Positions 1 to 6,167 of a stretch of DNA of 6,673 nucleotides are shown piece after piece. Each line of letters starts with the position of its first letter. Position 1 is the stretch's first letter. Below the pieces are notes generated by a model, which saw only the letters and a list, made by a program, of their open reading frames with translations, did not search any database and was not told where the DNA came from. The DNA lies in NCBI GenBank assembly GCA_947488645.1, contig CANLAC010000064.1:1-6673 (forward strand). The letters are read 5' to 3'. Both the position numbers and the translations under genes were made by a program. The DNA comes from Actinomycetota bacterium. Its GTDB lineage: Bacteria > Actinomycetota > Actinomycetes > Nanopelagicales > Nanopelagicaceae.

Positions 1-160
1 AACCGGGAGGACCTGTCGGTCCTGCACCTGGACAACCGGGAGGACCTGTCGGTCCTGCACCTGGACAACCGGGAGGACCTGTCGGTCCTGCACCTGGACA
101 ACCGGGAGGACCTGTCGGTCCTGCACCTGGACAACCGGGAGGACCTGTCGGTCCTGCACC
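1..160 (+). repeat. 33-bp perfect tandem repeat, 4.8 copies
   Basis: Units begin at 1, 34, 67, 100 and 133, the last one cut at 28 bases. All visible copies are identical at the nucleotide level. The unit is 22/33 G+C (67%), much richer than the surrounding genes. It encodes PGGPVGPAPGQ in the frame of the gene above. Because the unit is a multiple of three, gain or loss of copies keeps the frame. Each unit also holds a 6-bp inverted repeat, AGGACC-TGTC-GGTCCT (8-23 in the first copy). The array runs off the left edge, so the copy number is unknown. Confidence 0.97.
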
Positions 161-1841
161 CATTGGCGGAGTAGTGCCACCTCAAGATTACAAACCACCA
201 GTTGGCGGAACAACCGATTACAGACCACCAGTTGGTGGAAAATCGGATTACAAACCACCAGTTGGCGGAACAACCGATTACAGACCACCAGTTGGTGGAA
301 CAACGGATTACAGGCCACCAGTTGGCGGAGTTGCAAACTTGCCCACTGGCCCAGCAAATTCATTTCAACCAAATCAAGTCGCAGGTTTTACGCCAAATCA
401 AATGGCCGCTTTTAGACCTGAGCAAATAGCACAACTAGCACCAAATGCTGTTGGCGCTTTTAATTCACAACAAGTTCAGGCCTTACCACCTGAAGCATTT
501 GCAGGTATGGGCGCTGCTCAAATGAAAGCAATGCCACCTGCTGCAATGGCCGGTATGGGAGCGCAGCAATTTGGACAACTTCCACCATCTGCAATGGCAG
601 GCATGGGAGCAAATCAGATGAAGGAGTTACCACCTGCAGCATTTGCAGGTATGGGCGCAGATCAAATGAAAGCAATGCCACCAACTGCGATGCAAGGCTT
701 TGATTCAAAGGCGGTGGGAGCAATGGCACCTGCAGCATTTGCAGGTATGGATGCAAATCAAATGAAAGCAATGCCACCTGCTGCAATGGCCGGTATGGGA
801 GCACAACAATTTGGACAACTTCCACCATCTGCAATGGCAGGCATGGGAGCAAATCAGATGAAGGAGTTACCACCTGCAGCATTTGCAGGTATGGGCGCAG
901 ATCAAATGAAAGCAATGCCACCAACTGCGATGCAAGGCTTTGATTCAAAGGCGGTCGGCGCAATGGCACCTGCAGCATTTGCTGGAATGAGCGCAGCTCA
1001 AATGAAAGCAATGCCACCTGCTGCAATGGCCGGTATGGGAGCACAACAATTTGGACAACTTCCTGCTGATGCCTTCAAACAAATGACACCAGATCAAGTC
1101 AAGGCACTTCCACCAACAGCATTTGCAGGTATGGGCGCAGATCAGATGAAGGCGTTACCACCAACTGCGATGAAGAGCTTTGATTCCAAAGATCTTGGCG
1201 CAATGGCACCTGAAGCATTTGCGGGCATGGGCGCTGCTCAAATGAAAGCAATGCCACCAACTGCAATGGCCGGAATGGGCGCACAGCAACTTGGACAACT
1301 TCCTACTGATGCCTTCAAACAAATGTCACCAGATCAAGTTAAGGCACTTCCAACCACAGCATTTGCGGGCATGGGCGCAGATCAATTGAAAGCAATACCA
1401 CCAACTGCGATGAAGAGTTTTGATTCCAAAGATCTTGGCGCAATGGCACCTGGAGCATTTGCAGGTATGGGCGCTGCTCAAATGAAAGCAATGCCACCAA
1501 CTGCAATGGCCGGAATGGGAGCACAGCAATTAAATCAGTTAGCACCTGCCACCTTCAAAGAGATGACACCGCAACAGGTTAAGGCGCTTCCACCTACAGC
1601 ATTTGCTGGAATGACACCTACACAGTTAGGGCAACTATCAAATACTTCAGTCAAGGCAATGGCAACACAAGATATTGCCTTGTTGACACCAGAGGCCGTT
1701 GCCGGCATGAAGTTGGCACAGGCCAAGAGCATGTCACCGGCTCAACTGGGTGCACTAACAAAAGAGCAGGTAGCGAAAATGTCTGCAAGTGTGCTCAACG
1801 GGCTATCTGCCGCTCAGAAAGCAGCAATTGCCAAGCCTTAA
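1..1841 (+). CDS. Large multi-repeat Pro/Gly- and Met/Ala-rich protein, 5'-truncated by the window
   Basis: The reading frame is open from the first full codon at position 3 to TAA at 1839-1841 (612 codons), so the true start lies upstream. The GTG at 174 is in frame but is just an internal valine codon. Domains in order: 11-residue PGGPVGPAPGQ repeats (1-160), a short linker, five DY[KR]PPVGG repeats (186-329), a linker, then 61 consecutive octapeptides (363-1826) and a four-residue tail IAKP. The octapeptide part has no Cys, Trp, Tyr or His and only one Arg, and is rich in Met, Ala, Pro and Gln. No LPXTG motif or C-terminal membrane segment is present. A terminator follows about 50 nt after the stop. 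I do not recognise a named family. The octads loosely resemble the 'LTxxQVxA' repeats seen in some bacterial repeat proteins. Extended or surface-exposed structure is a guess; secretion cannot be judged without the N-terminus. Confidence 0.85.
   Translation, partial: PGGPVGPAPGQPGGPVGPAPGQPGGPVGPAPGQPGGPVGPAPGQPGGPVGPAPIGGVVPPQDYKPPVGGTTDYRPPVGGKSDYKPPVGGTTDYRPPVGGTTDYRPPVGGVANLPTGPANSFQPNQVAGFTPNQMAAFRPEQIAQLAPNAVGAFNSQQVQALPPEAFAGMGAAQMKAMPPAAMAGMGAQQFGQLPPSAMAGMGANQMKELPPAAFAGMGADQMKAMPPTAMQGFDSKAVGAMAPAAFAGMDANQMKAMPPAAMAGMGAQQFGQLPPSAMAGMGANQMKELPPAAFAGMGADQMKAMPPTAMQGFDSKAVGAMAPAAFAGMSAAQMKAMPPAAMAGMGAQQFGQLPADAFKQMTPDQVKALPPTAFAGMGADQMKALPPTAMKSFDSKDLGAMAPEAFAGMGAAQMKAMPPTAMAGMGAQQLGQLPTDAFKQMSPDQVKALPTTAFAGMGADQLKAIPPTAMKSFDSKDLGAMAPGAFAGMGAAQMKAMPPTAMAGMGAQQLNQLAPATFKEMTPQQVKALPPTAFAGMTPTQLGQLSNTSVKAMATQDIALLTPEAVAGMKLAQAKSMSPAQLGALTKEQVAKMSASVLNGLSAAQKAAIAKP
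186..329 (+). repeat. 30-bp tandem repeat encoding DY[KR]PPVGG, five copies
   Basis: Copies start at 186, 216, 246, 276 and 306. Four are full ten-codon units (DY[KR]PPVGG followed by TT or KS) and the fifth stops after the eight-residue core. Unlike the 33-bp array the copies differ at several third positions and at Lys/Arg, so this block is older or less often homogenised. Tyr occurs once per unit here and is absent from the octapeptide domain downstream. Confidence 0.95.
363..1838 (+). repeat. 61 contiguous octapeptide (24-bp) repeats
   Basis: Beginning with FQPNQVAG at 363, the protein can be cut into 61 octads without a single register slip, leaving IAKP before the stop. The pattern is hydrophobic (M/L/F) at position 1, often P at 2 and/or 3, and hydrophobic (M/F/V/L) at position 6, usually followed by A/K/G at 7 and G/A at 8. 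In the central part two octad types mostly alternate: [ML]PPxAMAG and MGAxQMKA. The first four and last roughly seven octads are more diverged (for example LTPEAVAG, MSPAQLGA, LTKEQVAK). The fold is unknown to me; hydrophobic spacing of 5-3-5-3 with regular prolines suggests a short-repeat solenoid, which is inference. Confidence 0.93.
480..1679 (+). repeat. Five 240-bp (80-residue, ten-octad) super-repeats
   Basis: Sequence recurs at exactly 240-bp spacing with no indels; the copies are about 480-719, 720-959, 960-1199, 1200-1439 and 1440-1679. Copies 1 and 2 are identical over 567-715 versus 807-955 (149 bp). Copies 3 and 4 share their own variants (DAFKQM, MKSFDSKDLGA). Copy 5 diverges in its last quarter. 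This shows block duplication of ten octads on top of the older 24-bp amplification. Confidence 0.92.
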
Positions 1842-1891
1842 AAAAAGTTAGGTTTTTGGTTAGAAATCTCTCCAAAAATTTATCGCTTGAT

Positions 1892-1942
1892 AAGAGCCAG
1901 GTAAGCTTTCGATTAAATCGGAGGCTAACCTGGCTCTTTCTT
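1892..1942 (+). terminator. Intrinsic terminator after the repeat-protein gene
   Basis: An 11-bp perfect outer stem pairs 1892-1902 (AAGAGCCAGGT) with 1928-1938 (ACCTGGCTCTT). After one A-A mismatch (1903/1927) the inner part continues pairing through 1904-1913 with 1917-1926, including two G-U pairs, to a TAA loop. The hairpin is followed by a T-rich run, TTTCTT (1937-1942). It lies 50 nt past the stop codon and should end transcription of the repeat gene before the carbonic anhydrase gene. Confidence 0.85.
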
Positions 1943-2063
1943 GCGCTGGTTTCTTGTGGCCAAGCCGACGTCTCAGCCCAAGGCTTGCAAAGGACTGTAA
2001 TATCAGTGCACGTGTAATGCGCAGCTCGTCACTTCAATCCTGACGGGGGCTCTAGAAAAAGCT
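1943..2063 (+). other. Intergenic leader region upstream of the carbonic anhydrase gene
   Basis: No gene or RNA family is recognised here. A TAATAT hexamer (1998-2003) could be a -10 element; it lies inside a small inverted repeat, ACTG-N6-CAGT (1994-2007), but no convincing -35 sits at the right distance. A second hairpin candidate pairs CGTCA (2027-2031) with TGACG (2041-2045) around a 9-nt loop, just upstream of the ribosome binding site. Both are short and may be chance. Confidence 0.3.
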
Positions 2064-2072
2064 GGGGAGGAG
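2064..2072 (+). promoter_or_regulatory. Strong Shine-Dalgarno for the carbonic anhydrase gene
   Basis: GGGGAGGAG ends 5 nt before the ATG at 2078 and fixes that start. It is notable because the NADH dehydrogenase and DUF3263 genes show no comparable site, and the DUF2867 gene at most a weak AGG. Confidence 0.8.
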
Positions 2073-2077
2073 TAGAT

Positions 2078-2596
2078 ATGTCTGTTAACTCCTTTCCGCA
2101 TGATTCATTTAAAGACGCCCTTGAAGCAAATGATGAATACATTAAAAGCTTTAAATACTCAGATCTAACAGGTACAGCCCAAAGAGGTTTAGCAATTGTC
2201 ACTTGCATGGATTCGCGTATAAATCCGCTGTCAGTAGTTGGTATGAAATCAGGTGATGCCAAGATTTTGCGCAATGCTGGTGCCCGCGTTACCGATGACG
2301 TTTTACGTACGCTGGTATTAGCTACCTACTTACTAGGCGTTGAACGTATTTTGATCATGCCTCACACTAACTGCCGTATGGCACAAGTTGATGATGTTGA
2401 AATCCACCGTGAAATTGATACTAAGCACGGCATCGACACCTCTGAAATTGAATTCAAAACTGTTCCAGACCAGCGACAAGCTTTGATTGAAGATGTACAG
2501 AAGGTCAGAAGTTACAAATTAATCAATAAGGATGTTGTTGTTGGTGGTGCAATTTATGATGTTGCGACAGGAAAAATTACTCCGGTTGATTGCTGA
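2078..2596 (+). CDS. Beta-class carbonic anhydrase, small (Rv1284-like) subtype
   Basis: This 172-residue cytosolic enzyme is predicted to interconvert CO2 and bicarbonate with a zinc ion. The expected ligands are visible: Cys43 in CMDSR (with the Asp45-Arg47 dyad), His96 and Cys99 in HTNC. NAGAR (66-70) and VTDDVLR (71-77) match the conserved core after the first ligand. The length and the ending (YDVATGKITPV, 160-170) resemble the compact actinobacterial form, not the longer plant-type enzymes. After the last ligand the sequence is CRM where many relatives have CGM, so it may belong to a paralogous branch. The start is set by a strong Shine-Dalgarno 5 nt upstream. Its last 20 bp overlap the convergent hydrolase gene, and there is no terminator between them. 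Family assignment is firm; activity is inferred from intact ligands. Confidence 0.9.
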   Translation: MSVNSFPHDSFKDALEANDEYIKSFKYSDLTGTAQRGLAIVTCMDSRINPLSVVGMKSGDAKILRNAGARVTDDVLRTLVLATYLLGVERILIMPHTNCRMAQVDDVEIHREIDTKHGIDTSEIEFKTVPDQRQALIEDVQKVRSYKLINKDVVVGGAIYDVATGKITPVDC

Positions 2597-3359
2597 CGGG
2601 ATTTGTTCTGCGCATTGGCATGCGCGTAATTGGATAGCTTAAATCTTCAAGAAATTCAGTAATAATTAGATTGACCAAGCCTGGCTTTTCTTTGGGCAGG
2701 ATGTGTGATGTACCGGGAACAATTGCTAATTGACCAAGTGGCAGCGCTTCATATAATTCAACGGTATGAGCGTGACTAATGACATCATCATCACCTGCCA
2801 TAACCAAGACTGGGCACTGTATTTTCTTGATCTCTTCCATAGGAATTTCTGGCTCTGAAGGCCACATCTTCATAAAACGTTGATAAATCACATCTTGTGT
2901 TTCTGCAGGATCAGGTGAATAAATCGCGTATTCAGCACGATCCTCGTCGCTGATTTCACCGATCTCAAAATCACCCAAAGTGCCGTTGTAATGGAAGTTA
3001 GCGCCGATCAAGACAAGTGACTTAACAAGTTCTGGGCGCTCTATTGCAATCATCAGTCCAATGATTCCACCATCGCTCCAACCAACAATATGTGCTGGCT
3101 CTTTAACAACGTTTTCTAAATAGGCAATTGCTTCGCGCAGTTGAAATTTAAAGTTAATGCTTTCTTCGCGGTATGCAGTAAAGCCATGTGATGATCGATC
3201 GTATGCAAAGACGTGGTAATCCTCTAAGGCAGGAACAATATTTGATGCCCAATGTGCTGTTTGGCTCATGCCACCATGAAGCAAAACAACAGCTTCGCCA
3301 TCGTTTTCCCATTCATAACAGTAAAGATCATGGCCATCGACCTTTAAGTATTCTGGCAT
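2577..3359 (-). CDS. Alpha/beta-fold hydrolase
   Basis: This 260-residue protein has a full alpha/beta-hydrolase layout: oxyanion-loop HGG (28-30), the nucleophile elbow GWSDGG with Ser95, a probable acid Asp192 in AGDDDVI, and the catalytic His219 in GTSHIL. The region between about 122 and 175 is the likely cap. The substrate cannot be told from sequence; esterases, lactonases, C-C hydrolases and non-heme haloperoxidase-like proteins share this pattern. No signal peptide is seen, so it is probably cytosolic. Its ATG shares one base with the stop of the NADH dehydrogenase gene upstream (TAATG), which points to translational coupling in a two-gene operon. The C-terminal tail (SYPITRMPMRRTNPVSNQPE, 241-260) lies beyond the fold and is partly encoded in the overlap with the carbonic anhydrase gene. 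Confidence 0.88.
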   Translation of the reverse strand: MPEYLKVDGHDLYCYEWENDGEAVVLLHGGMSQTAHWASNIVPALEDYHVFAYDRSSHGFTAYREESINFKFQLREAIAYLENVVKEPAHIVGWSDGGIIGLMIAIERPELVKSLVLIGANFHYNGTLGDFEIGEISDEDRAEYAIYSPDPAETQDVIYQRFMKMWPSEPEIPMEEIKKIQCPVLVMAGDDDVISHAHTVELYEALPLGQLAIVPGTSHILPKEKPGLVNLIITEFLEDLSYPITRMPMRRTNPVSNQPE

Positions 3360-4594
3360 TACTGTGAATCCATAATGTGACGGTTGCCGCGATCAAATGT
3401 TAAATAGTTATAGGTCCAGTCAGCCATGGTGCCAATCTTGTTGCGCCCACCTAATAGATAGAACAGGTGTAACCACAACCAGGCATACCAAGCAGGAATT
3501 CCAGTCATTCGAAGGTTCTTCACTTCAACGATTGCCTTATGGCGACCAATTGTTGCCATAGAACCCTTGTCGAGATACTTAAATGGCTTGAGTTCTTGAC
3601 CTGCTGCAATTCTTTTAATTTGTTGGGCAACATATCGACCTTGCTGGAGAGCAACTGGTGCAACCATCGGCAACATACGCCCATTTTCCCCAACAAAACC
3701 AGCGATATCACCGATAGCAAAGATGTGAGGGTAGTTCTTAACCTGCAAAGTATTGTCAACATCGATGCGTGTATTGATCAATGGCAAATTCAACTTTGCA
3801 GCTGTCGGCTCACCCTTAACTCCAGCAGCCCAAACTGTTACCTCTGAAGCAATTGTGCGGCCATCGCTAACTTCGATACTGCGCGGTTTAATTTCTTTTA
3901 CAGCCGTGTTTAAATGCACGGTTACACCAAGTTTTTCGAGATCCTTTTTACCATGGGCAGAAAGCTTTTCAGAAAACATTGGCAGAATTCTCGGACCGGC
4001 TTCAATCAAATTAATTTTGATATGAGCTGCGGCGTGCTTTTGATCATGTTTCAGAGGACCTTGTACCAATTCGGCAAAAGCACCGGCCATCTCAACACCA
4101 GTGGGTCCGCCACCAACAACAGTGATTGAAAAAATTGTGTCATCTTCAAAGCGGCATAGATCTTCAAAACGGCGCAAAACTTCGGCGCGAATGTTCAATG
4201 CTTCGTGAACACTCTTCATACCAAGTGCATGTTCGGTAACACCTGGAATGCCGAAATCAGCATTTGCAGAACCGAGTGCGACAACAAGGTAGTCAAACTC
4301 TAAAACCTCGCTGCTATCTAGCTTTACCGTATTGTTTTTGTGGTCAACAGATAATGGAGTTCCCATACGAAACTGCACACCCGTTTTGCGCAGTGCCCCG
4401 CGAATAGGGTGGGCGACATGGTCTGCTGCCAACCCTGCAGTTGATACCTGATACAACAAAGGCAAAAACGTTTGGAAGTTGTGGCGATCCACCACAGTGA
4501 CATCGGCAAAACCAGCCATCTTGCGTGCTGCAGTTAGTCCGCCAAAACCGGCACCCAAAATGACTACTCGTGGTTTTTGGAGTGCCTTTTGCAT
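3359..4594 (-). CDS. ndh: Type II NADH dehydrogenase (NDH-2), FAD-dependent NADH:quinone oxidoreductase
   Basis: This 411-residue flavoprotein is predicted to pass electrons from NADH to the membrane quinone pool without pumping protons. The first Rossmann motif GAGFGG (14-19) with acidic Asp36 binds FAD. The second, VGGGPTGVEMAG (160-171) with Glu198, binds NADH. AIGD (293-296) is the second FAD contact, and APVALQQGRYVA (312-323) matches the family's quinone-side AQxAxQ region. A hydrophobic C-terminal stretch (365-382, rich in Trp and Leu) is the usual membrane-anchoring part. Length and order are normal for NDH-2. The ATG lies only 6 nt behind a TAGACT hexamer and has no Shine-Dalgarno, suggesting leaderless translation. 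It leads an operon with the hydrolase. A related quinone oxidoreductase with another donor is a less likely alternative. Confidence 0.92.
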   Translation of the reverse strand: MQKALQKPRVVILGAGFGGLTAARKMAGFADVTVVDRHNFQTFLPLLYQVSTAGLAADHVAHPIRGALRKTGVQFRMGTPLSVDHKNNTVKLDSSEVLEFDYLVVALGSANADFGIPGVTEHALGMKSVHEALNIRAEVLRRFEDLCRFEDDTIFSITVVGGGPTGVEMAGAFAELVQGPLKHDQKHAAAHIKINLIEAGPRILPMFSEKLSAHGKKDLEKLGVTVHLNTAVKEIKPRSIEVSDGRTIASEVTVWAAGVKGEPTAAKLNLPLINTRIDVDNTLQVKNYPHIFAIGDIAGFVGENGRMLPMVAPVALQQGRYVAQQIKRIAAGQELKPFKYLDKGSMATIGRHKAIVEVKNLRMTGIPAWYAWLWLHLFYLLGGRNKIGTMADWTYNYLTFDRGNRHIMDSQ

Positions 4595-4617
4595 GGGTTA
4601 AGTCTAGGCTTGCCAGC
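4595..4617. promoter_or_regulatory. Overlapping divergent leaderless promoters
   Basis: The 23-bp gap separates two start codons pointing away from each other. Plus strand: TAGGCT (4605-4610), 7 nt, then ATG at 4618. Minus strand: TAGACT (4606 down to 4601), 6 nt, then ATG at 4594. The two hexamers share the central TA (4605-4606), giving the near-palindrome AGTCTAGGCT. This spacing would place both transcription starts at or within a base of the start codons. No good -35 is seen for either; both would fall inside the opposite coding region. Confidence 0.6.
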
Positions 4618-6099
4618 ATGAACTCGCATAATGGAGACCGCAAATACCTCGTCACAGGGGCATCTGGATATGTTGGTGGGCGATTAGTTCGCGCACTTAT
4701 TGATGAAAAAGAAGATGTTCGAATTTTGGTGCGCGATAAGCACAAAATCATGGGTCAGCCATGGGCAACTCAGGTCGATATCTGCGAGGGTAGCGCCGAA
4801 AACTTTGGTGATTTGCAACGAGCACTCGAAGGCATTCACACAGCTTTCTACTTATTGCACTCAATTAATTTAGGCCCAAACTTTGATGAGATTGAAAGAG
4901 AAATGGCCCGCAATTTTGCAAAGGCCGCCGAGCAAGCTGGTGTCTCCCAAATTATTTACTTGGGTGGAATCGCAAACGATGTGAACATCAGTAAGCACTT
5001 GGCATCGCGTGCGATGACAGGCAGCTCCCTTGCCACCACATCTGTTGCAGTTCTTGAGCTGCGTGCCGGAATCATTATTGGATCAGGCTCTGCCAGCTTT
5101 GAAATGCTGCGCCACCTAACACATCGACTTCCGATTATGACTACCCCTAAATGGGTTATGAACAAGACTCACCCAATCGCAATCCGCGATGTGTTGTATT
5201 ACTTAAAAGGTGCAGCACATTTAGATAAGCCAGTTAACAAAGTCTTTGATATTGGTGGTCCAGAAGTCTTGTCGTATGCGGACATGATGCAAAAGTTTGC
5301 AAAGCTATCTGGATTAAAAAAGCGTTGGATCATCAGGGTCCCTGTTCTTACCCCGGGTCTATCTAGTTTGTGGATTGGCTTAGTCACACCAGTTCCAACC
5401 GCCCTTGCTCGCCCACTTGTTGGTTCGCTCATCAGTGAAGTTGTTGCAGATCCTGCAAAAAGTATTGATGCACTTATTCCAAAGCCTGCTGAAGGATTAA
5501 TTGATGTTGAGACAGCTATTTCACTAGCGTTATCTAAGATCACAACTCATAACGTGGAAACACGTTGGTCTGATGCAACTATGCCGACCGCTCCTTGGCA
5601 AAAAGCACAAGGAGATCCTGATTGGGCTGGTGAAATGGTGCTTCGTGATCGTCGCGAAAAGATCACAGACGTTCCTGCCGAAAATGTATGGCGACAGGTT
5701 GAACGCATTGGTGGCGTTAACGGTTGGTTTGGTTCAGATTTCTTGTGGTGGGCTCGCGGCGTTTTAGATCGCTTCTTAGTTGGTGGCGTCGGTTTGCGTC
5801 GCGGTCGTCGCGATCCAGATTTCTTACGAGTTGGAGAAAGTTTAGATTTTTGGCGAGTAGAAGAGTTAGAAGCTGGTCGCAGATTAAAGTTGTATGCCGA
5901 AATGGTTCTGCCCGGCAAAGCGTGGCTGGAATTTACAGTTACCCGAGAAAATGGAAAGACAAAGATTGTTCAAGAAGCAACATTTAATCCACGTGGATTA
6001 GGTGGTCAGTTGTATTGGTATGCAATCTCACCGCTGCACCTATTTGTTTTTCCAACGATGATCAGAAACATTGTGAAGAAGGCCAGAATTAATGCATAA
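4618..6099 (+). CDS. Atypical SDR / NAD(P)-binding protein with C-terminal DUF2867 domain
   Basis: This 493-residue protein joins an N-terminal NmrA/SDR-like Rossmann domain to a DUF2867 domain. TGASGYVG (13-20) is the dinucleotide loop. YLGG (114-117) and SKHLASR (125-131) match the atypical-SDR pattern of this family, in which the classical YxxxK dyad is not evident. The segment around 205-235 (VFDIGGPEVLSYADMM) is the extended-SDR substrate-side part. DUF2867 covers about 335-490, with Trp- and Gly-rich stretches. The reaction is unknown for this architecture. An earlier in-frame ATG at 4570 would overlap the NADH dehydrogenase gene; ATG 4618 gives the expected short lead before the Rossmann strand and fits the leaderless promoter. 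An AGG at 4606-4608 could serve as a weak Shine-Dalgarno instead. No signal peptide is visible. Confidence 0.87.
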   Translation: MNSHNGDRKYLVTGASGYVGGRLVRALIDEKEDVRILVRDKHKIMGQPWATQVDICEGSAENFGDLQRALEGIHTAFYLLHSINLGPNFDEIEREMARNFAKAAEQAGVSQIIYLGGIANDVNISKHLASRAMTGSSLATTSVAVLELRAGIIIGSGSASFEMLRHLTHRLPIMTTPKWVMNKTHPIAIRDVLYYLKGAAHLDKPVNKVFDIGGPEVLSYADMMQKFAKLSGLKKRWIIRVPVLTPGLSSLWIGLVTPVPTALARPLVGSLISEVVADPAKSIDALIPKPAEGLIDVETAISLALSKITTHNVETRWSDATMPTAPWQKAQGDPDWAGEMVLRDRREKITDVPAENVWRQVERIGGVNGWFGSDFLWWARGVLDRFLVGGVGLRRGRRDPDFLRVGESLDFWRVEELEAGRRLKLYAEMVLPGKAWLEFTVTRENGKTKIVQEATFNPRGLGGQLYWYAISPLHLFVFPTMIRNIVKKARINA

Positions 6100-6154
6100 A
6101 TTAAGTACTGAAATTCCTTGTTCGAAGTTCCCACACTTTGAGCGTGCTCTAACG

Positions 6155-6160
6155 TAAGAT
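6155..6160 (+). promoter_or_regulatory. -10 element of a probable leaderless promoter for the DUF3263 gene
   Basis: TAAGAT ends 7 nt before the ATG at 6168, so transcription would begin at or next to the start codon. No Shine-Dalgarno lies in the gap (TTATCCC). The hexamer at the -35 distance (about 6131-6137) is not consensus-like. Confidence 0.5.
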
Positions 6161-6167
6161 TTATCCC

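Noticed and set aside
1..160. CRISPR-like array
   Set aside because: The 33-bp units abut directly without spacers and are in frame with a coding gene.
1..160. True collagen-like domain
   Set aside because: PGGPVGPAPGQ has an 11-residue period and does not keep Gly at every third position.
174..176. GTG as the start of the repeat protein
   Set aside because: The frame stays open upstream to the window edge through coding repeats, and no ribosome binding site precedes this GTG.
460..1545. Long open frames on the minus strand (460-1044, 1099-1284, 1339-1545)
   Set aside because: They are the antisense shadow of the octapeptide repeats; a repeat free of stops in one copy is free of stops in all copies.
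1943..2077. tRNA or riboswitch before the carbonic anhydrase gene
   Set aside because: Only two short hairpins are visible, with no cloverleaf or known aptamer core.
2029..2274. Minus-strand frame opposite the carbonic anhydrase start
   Set aside because: It is antisense to a clear gene and shows no recognisable domain.
3539..4129. Plus-strand frames inside the NADH dehydrogenase gene (3539-3847, 3753-4025, 3914-4129)
   Set aside because: They are shadows of a well-recognised gene with no family resemblance of their own.
4570..4617. Earlier start of the DUF2867 gene at 4570
   Set aside because: It would overlap the NADH dehydrogenase coding region and add 16 residues before a complete Rossmann start; ATG 4618 fits the promoter.
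5547..5987. Arg-rich frames at 5547-5918 (-) and 5724-5987 (+)
   Set aside because: They lie inside the DUF2867 coding region and reflect its Arg/Gly-rich codons in other frames.
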